Shown: piece after piece, positions 12,421 to 24,200 of the stretch
Layout: every line of letters begins with the position of its first letter
Numbering within the stretch: position 1 is the stretch's first letter
Origin: Sipunculus nudus
Lineage: Eukaryota; Annelida; Sipuncula; Golfingiida; Sipunculidae
Direction of reading: 5' to 3'
Length of the DNA stretch: 64,000 bases
NCBI GenBank assembly: GCA_026874595.1
Contig: CM049322.1
Span: 56,544,386-56,608,385, forward strand
Position numbers and translations under genes: made by a program
The notes under the pieces: generated by a model
Told to the model about the DNA's origin: nothing
The model's database searches: none
What the model saw: only the letters and a program-made list of their open reading frames with translations

Positions 12421-13850
12421 ATCATTATTTTACATTATTTCAATGTTAAGAAATAATAATATGGCGCCAACCAAAGTCCACAACACTTGTAATTAAGCCC
12501 CACTCCCCCGCTAAACTTTTAATCATGGGTTCGTCCAGAAATGTGTTCTGAATTCATTAGTGATATGCATATTTCAAAACTATCAAAAAATCAAATTTCT
12601 TGACATTTTTATGTTTTCTTAAATATATTCTTTAATTTCCTGACTTATGTGGTAATATTACCCTTATCAAATTCAATATTTTCAAGGGTATTGGATTGTT
12701 AATGTAACCGTGTTAAAACATCATTTCACTCGAATATCTCCGTGTTTGTATTTCATACTGTATTAAAATATTCTTGTATATCCCTTATTTTGTATCTTCA
12801 TGCAATCAAATCTGTTTCATATATACTCAGGCGTCTAATTTAGGAATAATGAACAAGGTAATTGATCTTATCAAATGACTCCCATGCAATTCTTTTATAC
12901 GACTTTGGGAGCACGTCTGGTCCTAGTTCTAAACCTAAAGTTCTTGTGCATGTGTTCTTATTAAGGCGGCGAGAAACAGTCAATTGTTCACTGGATTTGA
13001 TTGGTAGCCTTGATTACAGCTCAAACATGCTTGATAATTATTCATAAATAGACGCCAGAGTGACTCCCGGAATCAAGGTATGCGACAGCGTAACTGCCCA
13101 AGACTTGGCGCATGAAGTTTTTCTTTCGTATTTTATCTTGTCCAGCAGAGATGAAGGACATTAAAGAAAAAAAAAACAAAGCAGTGTTGGAAGTGTATGA
13201 TATAATTTCACTAATTCATATATTACAATATCTTGTATAAAAACGCCTGGTCGTGAAATAAACAAAAGATGCGACAATATTCATGTCTGGCATTAGAATA
13301 ACTGATGCAGAGAATGAAAACTTGATAATACTAATTTAGCTGTGAACAGGATGTCAATTAACCTTTTTTAAACCAGTCTCCACCAGAGGCCCCTCCACTC
13401 CTGTACTTTTATCAGTTTTTGTCATATTTTTTTCACAAATATTTTGAACACTGAAGATTGTACACAAAAGTAGAAAATATACTGCATTAGACTGTACCGT
13501 TTCTACCTCTTGATCAGGTCAAATTGCAAGAATAGAGCAAAACCGAAATATCACAAACTACAAGACCTGCCTACCGGTATATGTTGCTGAGATTGTCATG
13601 TTAGACACTATCAGCTGACCTTTATCCAGCAAAAACCGACATTTTAAAGCAGAGTAGTTTTCTTTTCTGTATGATTTTACTGCTTCTGAAACACTAACCT
13701 AATATCATAATTAATGATGCTACAGCACAAATGTAATAATGGTAACAAAATTTTATTTATTTTAATTTTTTTATTTTACATTTTCTACCAGAGAGTACTT
13801 GCTTGCCTGGATCAGCTAACGAGGTTATAGTGAGTGAAAGATGTACGAGT
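12421..13850. other. Intergenic, no supported gene
   Basis: AT-rich DNA with only short open frames and no coding-like exon I could connect. Near its right end, minus-strand AATAAA hexamers at about 13748-13757 and 13852-13857 are the first canonical poly(A) signals downstream of the TOMM40 stop, so TOMM40 transcripts may end here. Confidence 0.4.
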
Positions 13851-14305
13851 ATTTATTGAAATGGAGAGACCTGTGGTTGGAGTTTAACCTTTGTATAAAC
13901 TGATAAAATATTTTGCTGAAGTGTGATGCTGATGTATTGTTTCAATATCTTGTCTGATGTGCAGTGTGTGTATGTTCTATACTTTGGCTTAATAAGTCCC
14001 TGACACAAACATTCTGACTTTAGTAGTCCAGACATTTCTCCACAGAGGGCTCTGACTGTAGCACTTGAGCAGGAATACACTTTATCCACCATATTTGATT
14101 ATACCATATACTGTTTACAAGCACTCTTGTTGGTTTGCTTGGGCCACACTTCCCATAGTCAAGTTCCCATATACATTACGGGGTCTGAATACCAAATGAA
14201 TAGCATGGTGTAAATGTTGAATTTAGTAATGTAATGTATAACTGCAACTGACCTTTTAAAGAAAAATTGATACAAATAAATATAAACACTCAAGATAGAT
14301 TCATC

Positions 14306-14722
14306 TTATGGAAAACTGTGAACCTGTGAATTTTTACACATCCACACTAAGTTATAGCCACAGAGACCTAATCTGTCTAACATTGCCTGTTCAACTCCTG
14401 GTTTATGTAATAAATACTGATCAGTATGCATTTTTTTTTCCAGTTTAAACAGTCTGACAGAGGCTGTAACCTGAACTGCATAAGAATGGAGATGAATTCT
14501 TAAATGCACAGGAGATTTTTCTGGTAATACATTTTTTACATTTAGTCTTACAAAATGAGGTCCAGTATGTTTCTGAAGTCGCCAAGCACAGATCATACCA
14601 TAAATGTAACTTCTTAACAATTCAACAGATAGCAGCCATTGCTCGGGATTCTGGAATATGTCATCTGATGGCTCTAATTTCTGAAAATTGCAAAGTTTCA
14701 CAACAAGTGGCTTATTTTCCAT
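14306..14722 (-). CDS. 138-codon open frame downstream of TOMM40, unknown
   Basis: An uninterrupted 138-codon frame begins MENKPLVVKL and ends SQVHSFP. It is unusually long for this AT-rich DNA and has a protein-like composition (mixed hydrophobic, basic and acidic residues, little low complexity), with segments such as LLRSYIYGMICAWRLQKHTG and VLPEKSPVHLRIHLH. I recognise no family. It lies on the same strand as TOMM40, about 550 nt after its stop, so it could be a small separate gene, an exon of an unlocated gene, or a chance frame in a long TOMM40 3' UTR. The ATG is preceded by the CTCF-like repeat array, and no clear acceptor decides the start. Confidence 0.35.
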   Translation of the reverse strand: MENKPLVVKLCNFQKLEPSDDIFQNPEQWLLSVELLRSYIYGMICAWRLQKHTGPHFVRLNVKNVLPEKSPVHLRIHLHSYAVQVTASVRLFKLEKKMHTDQYLLHKPGVEQAMLDRLGLCGYNLVWMCKNSQVHSFP

Positions 14723-14723
14723 G

Positions 14724-14925
14724 TGATATCAAACTCTGCCACTAGGTGGCCCTAGTCTCCTTAAAATTTCAAACTACATCATGGGGCCAATTTTTCCCCT
14801 TATAATTTCAATTTTTGTCACAAGATGGCCCTTGTTACCTAATAATTTCAATCTTTGACACCAGGTGGCAGCCCTGTTTCCCTTTTAATTTCAAGCTCTG
14901 CCACCAGGTGGCACACTATCTGATG
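14724..14925. repeat. About 41-bp tandem repeat carrying CTCF-like motifs
   Basis: Repeated units of the form TAATTTCAA..TCTGCCACCAGGTGGCA..CC. Motif cores are CCACTAGGTGGC at 14739-14750, CACAAGATGGCCC at about 14819-14831, CACCAGGTGGCAG at 14859-14871 and CCACCAGGTGGCA at 14901-14913; one further unit (14764-14801) has a degraded core. These match the conserved bilaterian CTCF core CCASYAGRKGGC. Binding is not shown by sequence alone. Confidence 0.7.
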
Positions 14926-15270
14926 CAATCTTTTGCCCATTTCCTGTCACTCCACCAGGTCATTTTCTGACACTCACTCACACGCACACACACCTAAGAT
15001 TCATAGTTCTCATTATATCGATAAAAATTAACAAATGGCCATTTGTTCTTTTCATTCACCGTTGCTTTTCTCGTAACGTGTCTGGTACATCCAGAAACAC
15101 ATTGTGTGAAACACAAATTACCTAACAATATCCTCAAGAGCTAAACAACATTAGCCATTCTTGCTATGTGGAAACAAGGCCAACGACACAACGTGTTTGT
15201 GCAGAGCCCGGTGACAAACAATGTCCTTTCTTGACTAAGCGATCTGTGATTGGCATTTGTCTTCGATGTG

Positions 15271-18200
15271 TTATCCAATGATAAGGCCCACTCCAAATCG
15301 GTATGCCCCTTTGACATGGTTAGCAAATCCGCTGAGTGCAAAAGTGAATGGCAGTGGAGGGAGGCGTTTTTCCATCATCGCCGCTACGCACCAATTAGAA
15401 TCAAGCTGGCCTGGAAAGAAAATACAAGACTACAGTGAGCCCTTTCTAATCAATAAAGTTACGACATGGTTGAGACTTTATGACCCATCAACTGATCCAA
15501 CATACTCAGAGTTAAAGGGTTCAAAGGCTAAATGAATTATAATCTAAGTTTCTTTAACCCAGATAGACATGGCAACATTTTAATCAATTATTCTAAAGAC
15601 AATTCTGTTCCAGAGAAGGAATCTTTCATAAGATGATTGTGATAACGAATGATACAAATAACTATTTGAGACACTGCAGTTGTTATTCTTCTTTATGATA
15701 AATACCAAGTATTTAAACCATTTGTTAAAGTGAGGAAAACAAAAAGGGAAACCCTCCCCCCCCCCCCCCCCCCCCGGTCTGTGCAAGCAAGAAGCATCAG
15801 AGAAAAAAGGAATCTTTTCTTAATAACATTCTTTATTCCTGATTGGACAAAGACAATGGTGTACTAATTAATCAATTATATAAATGATTGGTCATTTACA
15901 CTTTCGCATAATCGATCACAAATGATAATTTACCTGTATGCACATGCAAAGATGTCAGATTTAATATATCCAGAAAAAATGTTTATTCCTGTCAGAGAAA
16001 TAAGCAAGACAGGACAAAAATTACTGAACAGAATCGTAACTGATTCTTGTCCAATGAACAACTGTCAACACCCTGGCTGTTGCCTTCACATTTTAAGTGT
16101 GATGTTCAAGTTACACAGAATTTACTGAATCAGTATTTTAGGTATCAGTCTATTTGTAGCATATTTCATGGTTATATAGCAGGTACATAAAATAATCAAT
16201 TAATAACAAATCATCAATCACTTTTTACACAACTTAAGCTGACATGTGTTACCTTTGAATGTAAGGTTTGCTGCTGGTACTTCCAATTTAATACACAACT
16301 TAAGCTGACATGTGTTACCTTTGAATGTAAGGTTTGCTGCAAGATTTCCACTTGAATACACAACTTAAGCTGACATGTGTTACCTTTGAATGTAAGGTTT
16401 GCTGCTGGTATTTCCACTTGGTAGCCTAGTGTAGCCGTACATTCCATGGTCCTCAGACCACCTTCGATCTCGACTCCGATCTGTGCCTGGTCGTTTACTC
16501 GCTGGTAATAACACAGATGAGCCCCCATGGAAGCTGGAGTTAAATTCCCTGATAATTGCCATTTATCTCCTGAAAAAAAATTAAATTTCTTAAAAAAATC
16601 TCATACTGAAAATCCTGCCCATCATGATTCTCCTGGCTTTTGATTACTGTGGTTGGCTTTATATTTGTGAGGCTGAAATTTCACTATTTCTCCATTTTGA
16701 ACGTTTCAAGCGGGCTTGATTTTCGCTACTCCACCAGAACCTTACTAATTACTGGTTCAGTCATTTAATTATGACTTGTATCACAGTCAAAATGTATCAC
16801 AGCCTGTGAGTACAGCCAGTTTAGAAAACAGGCACAGATAAGGTTGCTGATTAGACTGTTTTAAGAGGTCATCTTAGTGGATGGGGCATTTAATTCCCGA
16901 GGGTTTCATATTTGCACTTACTTCACATTTGCAAATATCGCTAAATTAAAACCCTCGCAAATAAAAAGGCAACCGGGCAACCAAAGTATATAGGTATTAG
17001 AATCAGAATGTAGGAGAATACTGTACACTTACTGGCCTATAGCCACACACTACTTACTGCTTATGCAGAGTAGTGCCTGCCATAAGCTGTGATTTTTATC
17101 TATGACCAGTCAAAGACAGTCTGCAATCATCTGCAGATAGTCCCAGATTGTCAGTGGCAAGCAGTTTGCAATCATGAGCAAAGCTTGTGACTAGCAACGA
17201 AAAGTCGCACACTCAAGTTCACAGGTTTTTCCCACTTAGTTTAATTTGGAGACAATAAACTTGACAAGGAGGTGTCTACACAGGTAAGAATAATCGCAGA
17301 CTTATTCGTCTGACCAAAAACTACCACAACCAATTGGATGATATTCAGTCACAAGTCACATTGCAAGCAATAGCAGTTATTAAACTTCCTAGTGAACTTG
17401 GAACATGACTCAATAGACTGGTGATCCTGTACTTGAGTCGTGACATAAGTCATGTGGGAAAGCACTACAACAGTCCTATTGCCTCAATACTGTGATAAAC
17501 AGTTGGTAATCTTATCATATGGCTAAGAGTGATGAATTAACTAAGAAGGATACATTGGAGCTCAAAAACCAGTGTACATCAATCTCTATAGCCATGTTCA
17601 GGTCCACTGCAGTGTGCTGTACAAGTTGGCTATCTTTCAGTTACCCTATGAAAAAAGTTAAGTGTTCATGCGGTCAGAAATTTAACAAGGATGCACAGGG
17701 ATTTACCAAAATGCTGAGTTAAACAGAATTTTTTCAGTTAATGGTAGATACTGTTAGAGAGTATACAAACATATCTAACAACTAGTCTGGTATTTTTTCT
17801 AAAGTGGTAGCATCCCAGTAGAACATGAGGTGTTGTCAAAAATGACAAGATATTTGCACCCTGATCCAGCTATATAGTGTCCCCCTCCATACAGGATGTA
17901 AATGCACTCTGACGCTGGTCGAAACAAGTGACCCATGGGTGAAGACTCTCAGCTGAAAAGCATGAGATAATGGCCTAATTTTACAACTGTTGTCTTATTT
18001 AGAAAAAAAGTGATTGAAAATGTCGTTAAAATTTGCGGGAGGTGCATGAAGATTTGTACACATAGAGCACTTTACTTGATGGTTCAGGGCAAAATAGGGA
18101 TGCTAGGCATGACTGAACATTTGCTAATGTTTCAAACAGTGAAATTGATGTTTCCAGAATACAGCTTGCAGATTATAAATCATCATGACCTTATTTGCAC

Positions 18201-21200
18201 AGATTTGTACTAGAAGTACATTCTAGGTCCAGTGGTAATGATTTGTACCCTGCTTTTGCATAAAATTTTCATAAATTCTGGGGGTATTATAAGCCCCATA
18301 GCTCAGAGAATATGGGCAACAGAAACCTAATTTCAGGTTTCCAAGGAGACTTTTCATGGACCTCAAAGGATGTCAAGTTAGAAGATTCTAGGTCCAGTGG
18401 TCATGATTTGTGCCTGACAGCATGCTTAAAGGTCTCAAAAATAGAGAAAAAAAAAGCTTAATAATTTAAAAAACTCAAGGTGAAGCCACCAGTCTGCAGG
18501 CACTGATGAAACACCCCAAAATACATGCAAAGAATCAGGGTGATCAATGCATTAGTTGTTCAGATACTGGAGCTTTTGTATCAATTTTTTTATTATTTTG
18601 GGGGTACTTCTGCGCCTCATAGCTTGAAGGATATGGGTAACAGAGACCAGATTTTTAGGTTTCCAAGGAGATTTATCATGGAGCTCTAGGACTGCTCAGG
18701 GTTCATGATCCCACAATTACAATTTCTGCCTGGTCAGAAGGACAAAAGGACAACGGACAATGACCCACACTATAGCTCAGCATGACTGAAAGACAGCTGA
18801 GCTAAAAACTCTGAATGCCAAAGGGCCAAAATGCCACTCCAATAATCCTTGATTTCCTGAATTTAACCTTAAAGATTCAAATATGATTATCAAGGGGAAA
18901 GCTTCAGTCCAGATTCCCTGCTTTTCAGCAAAACATTGTCCTGAACCCAACAGCAAATCGGCTTTGTCCCAGTTGAAACCCAATCAAACGTCCCAAAAAA
19001 GAAGAATTGTAAAAATGTCTAATCACCAATTTTACAAGACCAAAGTTTGGCCCAGCCATCTGTGTGTCTGTCTCTCTCTCTTTATATATATACATATGGT
19101 AAAAGATAAGATTTACCTGTGTATTTTCCACCTAGTGTGAATATAGACATCTGCCTTCCAGGTATATTTTGTCCGTACTGATAAACTAATTCTGCCCCTA
19201 GAGACAAGTTCTCCGTTACTTTCTGTAGGTAGTGACTGACCATTACACCTGGAAAGAGAGAAAAAATGGATACCTTTAGTAATAATTAACGCAGATTATT
19301 GATATAAAATCTGTAAAATAAAATGCAGATTGATATAAAATCTGTAAAATGAATAAGTAGTCACGAGAGATGCCAGGGAAAGTACATAATTTAAAATGTT
19401 TGGCTTTGTGAAGGTCACGTGGCAATGAATCGTTTAAATAAATGTGAAAAAAAAATCAAACCCACCCAAATTTGTCATAGATAAAATTACAATTTTCATA
19501 AACTGATGTCAGCACCAAACACTGAACGCAGCGTGAAGTGTAATAGTATTAATCTGTACAACCAGTGACATCTCAATACATAGTACATAATCACCGTATG
19601 TAACCTCACTTATCATCTCCTAAACTAACCTGAAATTACACCCACCCTTGGAATGACTGGCCATGGTTGCCTATACAGCCAACAGATTGAGCTACCTGCT
19701 AAGGGGTAATACCACAATACCACTCATGCTAGCTGGCATAAAAAAATTGCAAGAAGATATTAAACATTACAATGTTGATATTAATGTCTACCCTGACTTT
19801 CATAACCAGAGAGAATCACCTGTTGTACAACAGGGAACAGTTTTATCAAATTCTTTGCTGTATACAACAACAAGTACAAACACACTGTACCAGAGCTGTT
19901 AATAATATCTGGGTTCCCCAAAGTCAGTGAAGCTACAAAATCACTGCCTTTGAAATCTGTTGTCATTTGTGAAACAACCCATTTCCCTCCCTGGATCTGA
20001 AAAATATAAGAAACAAATACTTCACTATCAGATCATTTAAAAAAAATTGGCTTCCACTGTGATTAAACATCATATATGTACAGAAAAATAACCACAGGTG
20101 TAAAGAAACACAAAATCTAGATATGATTTTCTTACCTATTTTTAGTACTGGAGCACAGCTGTGACATTCTAATATTGCTGAACAACAGCATCTGACAAAC
20201 ATTGACAGGATAATATGTTCCAGAATTCTGTTTTACATTACAACAGTGATGTGACACTGTTGACTCAGTGCTAGGGATGAGAAACACATCAAGAAACCTT
20301 CACAAAATTATAATATCCTGGAAATTTAAAATAAGGTAATACTTATAAATTTAATACATTACTTATAAATTTAATACATATCAAGTGGGAGGAAATTATT
20401 ACCAAAAATCATACCTTAACACGATACATTGTGATCGAGGTAAATGAGAACTGTTTTGCTCAAAGGAGATAAGACCCAGATCTAGCAGTGCATGTGAGAT
20501 TCATTCAGTATTCACATCTGACCAAGGAAAAAAACTTATTTTAAAAGTATTTTACCCTGGTTTTACCAGCAAATTATCCAAGCTTTTCCCCATTTAGGAA
20601 CAGGGATTTACTGTTTTAAATTGAGTTAAATTCTGTTTTCAAGTTGATGGATTCCATTTTTTCCCCGTTTTTCTTTAAATGCATGTACTGTGGATCCGTG
20701 TTTTGCCGCCGCAGCCATAAAGTGACACTTAGCTGTATGTCCTGACTATATTTTCCCAACAGGGGATGTGGCTATAATACGCAGGTTGGGCTGAAATCAA
20801 GCATATACAAGAGACAAGACGGGCCGCACAGGCGCAATGGGAAATGATAAAAAGAGCAAGGAAGAAGTGATTAATTATAATATATAACTAGAATATGGGT
20901 AGTCTATCTGCCAAAATCAGAGTGGAACGGGTAAAGTGAGGCATGGATTGAGTGGCAAGGGGAAATAGAGTGATGTGTGTTGCAAATAAGCATGGATGTG
21001 TGCAGCCCAAATGTGTATGTAGGTGGCACCATCTGCCAAAAAAATCGAGAAAGCAAACCAAGATGTATAAACACGCAAAATTTTAGGCCTTGCCGTCATT
21101 GACGCTGTAGTCATTTACTCAAAGGTATTGATTTTTACCTGGCCAACTTTGCATAAAGTCTAAATAAAAGTTTTTTTGTCACAATTAGTACCGTCAGCTT

Positions 21201-24200
21201 ATATAATGTTTTGGTGTCCCACTGAAATTTAACTTGGCAAAGTCAGGATCCAGGCGCAAGGTTCCCCTAAAACCAGCTGGTGGAAAATGAACTAAATTTA
21301 AGGACTTTACATGTAAAAGGGTGTTATATTGTATTGACGGTCACTTGCTCCATTGTAATTGAGGACATTTCATACTTGGTGCTACTTTACACTAAATAAT
21401 TATGATCAGATCATTATTATTAATGTACTTTAAGACGAGCAATTTTCCAACATGACGTGTGACACGGGTGATTCCAGAAAGCATAACAAATCTGCTATTT
21501 CCTCCGTTTTTGCGAGATTGCAGAAAATCAGTGCCCTTCCCATGTTTATTTGATTTTATCAAGCTCTGACCCAAGCTTTACTAGTTTCATTCTGATCAGC
21601 TGGCAGAAGTTATAAACATATTTTGTGAATATTGGTAGCAAGCCAAGTGTCTCTGACCACATCATCCCTGTCTAAAAGAAACCATTCATGACTGAAATTT
21701 CAATTTATGTCTGGCTGCTTTTACCCAGACAAGGTTTAACCTGGGTAAAATTCTGTTTTGTCATTCATAGGATTACCCACTCACCTGTGTGGAAAATTTG
21801 GTTTTAAGGCTTTCTGTAACTTGATGGATAATATTGGCATTCATGTTACCACTGGGGTCTATATCACCCAACATGACAGGGTAGGCCTGAAATGAGAAAA
21901 AAGGATAATTCTATATCAATGATAACACAAAAACTTACAGTGAATGGGTATCATATCATAATCATCAAATATAGAAAGAAATCAGAAAGCCCAACAGCTA
22001 GAAAAATCTGGTAATTTTAAACATCTTTCTTTGAATCTACTAAAGAAAATGTATCATTCAAATTAACAGCTCAATACAATTTCTTGTATGAATATTTCAA
22101 ACTTTTCCTATGGGCTATTTCCATGATAGAAACTATGACACTGCTCAGCTTTTGATTTCTCTTAAAACACAAGATATCCAGAATAATATGTGAAATAAGA
22201 TCATAGAAAGCCAAAAAATAAATGGTTATAATGGCAGTGTAATTCTTTCACTTATTGAAACAAGTTTTTCTCACTCACTTATTCAATTCCATTTTAAAAG
22301 CTCCGGTTAAAGTAGCAGCTTATCCAAGTTTTAATTACACCAATATTAGGTCCACATGCTGCAGTTTGCATTTATAATTATACTACCAGATGATGATGAT
22401 GATAACCATATGATAACAATGATATGTGATCATTAAGCCATCCAGATTTCAGAAATTCATGCATGGGTCAAAGAATAAACTGAATTAATAACCTTAGAGC
22501 TATAAAAGATGTGTGTTCTATTCAATCCTGAAAAGCATTGGTGACCTCATAAGCTCATTTTTTCAAACATAACACTCATATTAAGCTGCTATGCTGAATT
22601 TCTCAGAACATAGCGGGAAGATAGGATAATTTGAGAGAGTATGACATTTTAAGCTTTACACAAGCCTGAAACACAGAGGGTCCAGATATTTTTAGTTAAA
22701 GCAGTTTTAACAAGTGAATTCAGTTAATCTCTGAGATTGTACTTGTATTCTCCAATTTGGATCAACTTGTATGAATTTAGAGGTTAATAATGACAAGGCC
22801 ATATGCTGTGGTTTTAAAGTACAGAAGCTACTCACCTCTGCAGGCCCAAACTGTTTGGTTCCTACATATGTTGCTCCGAATCTGTAACCTGATGGTTGTA
22901 ACGTACTGAGTGTTAGAGTGTGACTGATTTGGAAGTGATTACTGAGGCCTTTGTTGAAGATCACTTTTGCTCCTTCGAATGGCACTGGGAATAATTCTGT
23001 GAAACAAGAAAATGAATTATATATTTTTGTGCCAACATTATTACAAATATTCTGATTACAAAGGCCTTTGTTGAAGATAACCTTTTCTCCTCTGAATTGA
23101 ATTAGGAAAAATTTAAGAAATGAAATGGTTGAATACTTGGCCAATAAGGCCATTTTGTTTTCCGACTGAATGATAGTGATGATACAAAACAACATAGTAC
23201 AAGGAAATGCAAGAGGAAAAGATCTGCATACAAAAAAAATTCCACTTATTTCAGCTGCCCACACGATGTAAGGTTACCATCCTGTACAGGTATAGTGGAG
23301 ATACTCTGTATTTCCATGGATGGTCATGATTTGAACATAATTCACGATAAATTTAATCAAAACGACAAAACCCACTGCCTATTCCATTATTGTCTATGTT
23401 CATGGTGTAGGTTTTATTCATTAGGACCTGCAAGAAATGACAGAAACATCAATAAACAAATTTTACCTTTTATTCCACTATTATTAACTATATAGTATTT
23501 CACACCGTATACTTAACAGGGACAGGCATTTGAACATTATCCCCAAGTATTACAAACTGATAACTAAATATACCTATTTAGTATCATGGCATAACTTTGT
23601 AAAATAAAATTATGTGTGCAAGTACTGAACAACCAGAACATTTTCTGATGGCAACTTCTGCCACAAGAGGGCAGTATCATAGCTGACATAGCTGTTTGCC
23701 AGTGAGCAGACTGCAACATGAAACAGTTTTACACTCATTTAACTTTATGTCATATAATTAATAAAGTATGAGTTATGGCACTATACTGCATTTTAGATCT
23801 TGGTCAAAGTGGAATACAAGTGACCTGCCCTTATTTTTGGTCCTCTGAAGGGGAGCCAGGTCCTTCTCGTCCATTCATTGAAACGGGTAACATTCAGGGG
23901 AGGCCAACAGAGTGGCTTTGGGGCAGGTCACTTATATTGCACTTTTACCCAAATCCTTTTTTAACAGATGGGAAGTTCTTAATGCCAGGTTTCAATTTAT
24001 AATTTGAATTTAAGAGTTAATGTTTTGTTGAGTTTCATCACTGGCACCCAAAAAGCTGGGTTCAGAGGGACAAGCAATTTCATATATGAACAACACTAAC
24101 AGACATACAGGCGTTATACAGTTACAAGTTTGAGTGATTTTGATACAAATATGCACTATGGGAATCTAGTTCAAGATTGTTTTATAACCATTATTTAAGG

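Noticed and set aside
13853-14092. TOMM40 last exon, because of its MVD start on the minus strand
   Set aside because: No acceptor precedes it and the rest does not resemble TOM40; the true last exon, with DSNW and RFGVGLIIG, is at 15271-15410.
22707-23264. A 185-residue single-exon protein
   Set aside because: It is TOMM40 exon 2 (22836-22996) with intron sequence read through on both sides, including the duplicated pseudo-exon.
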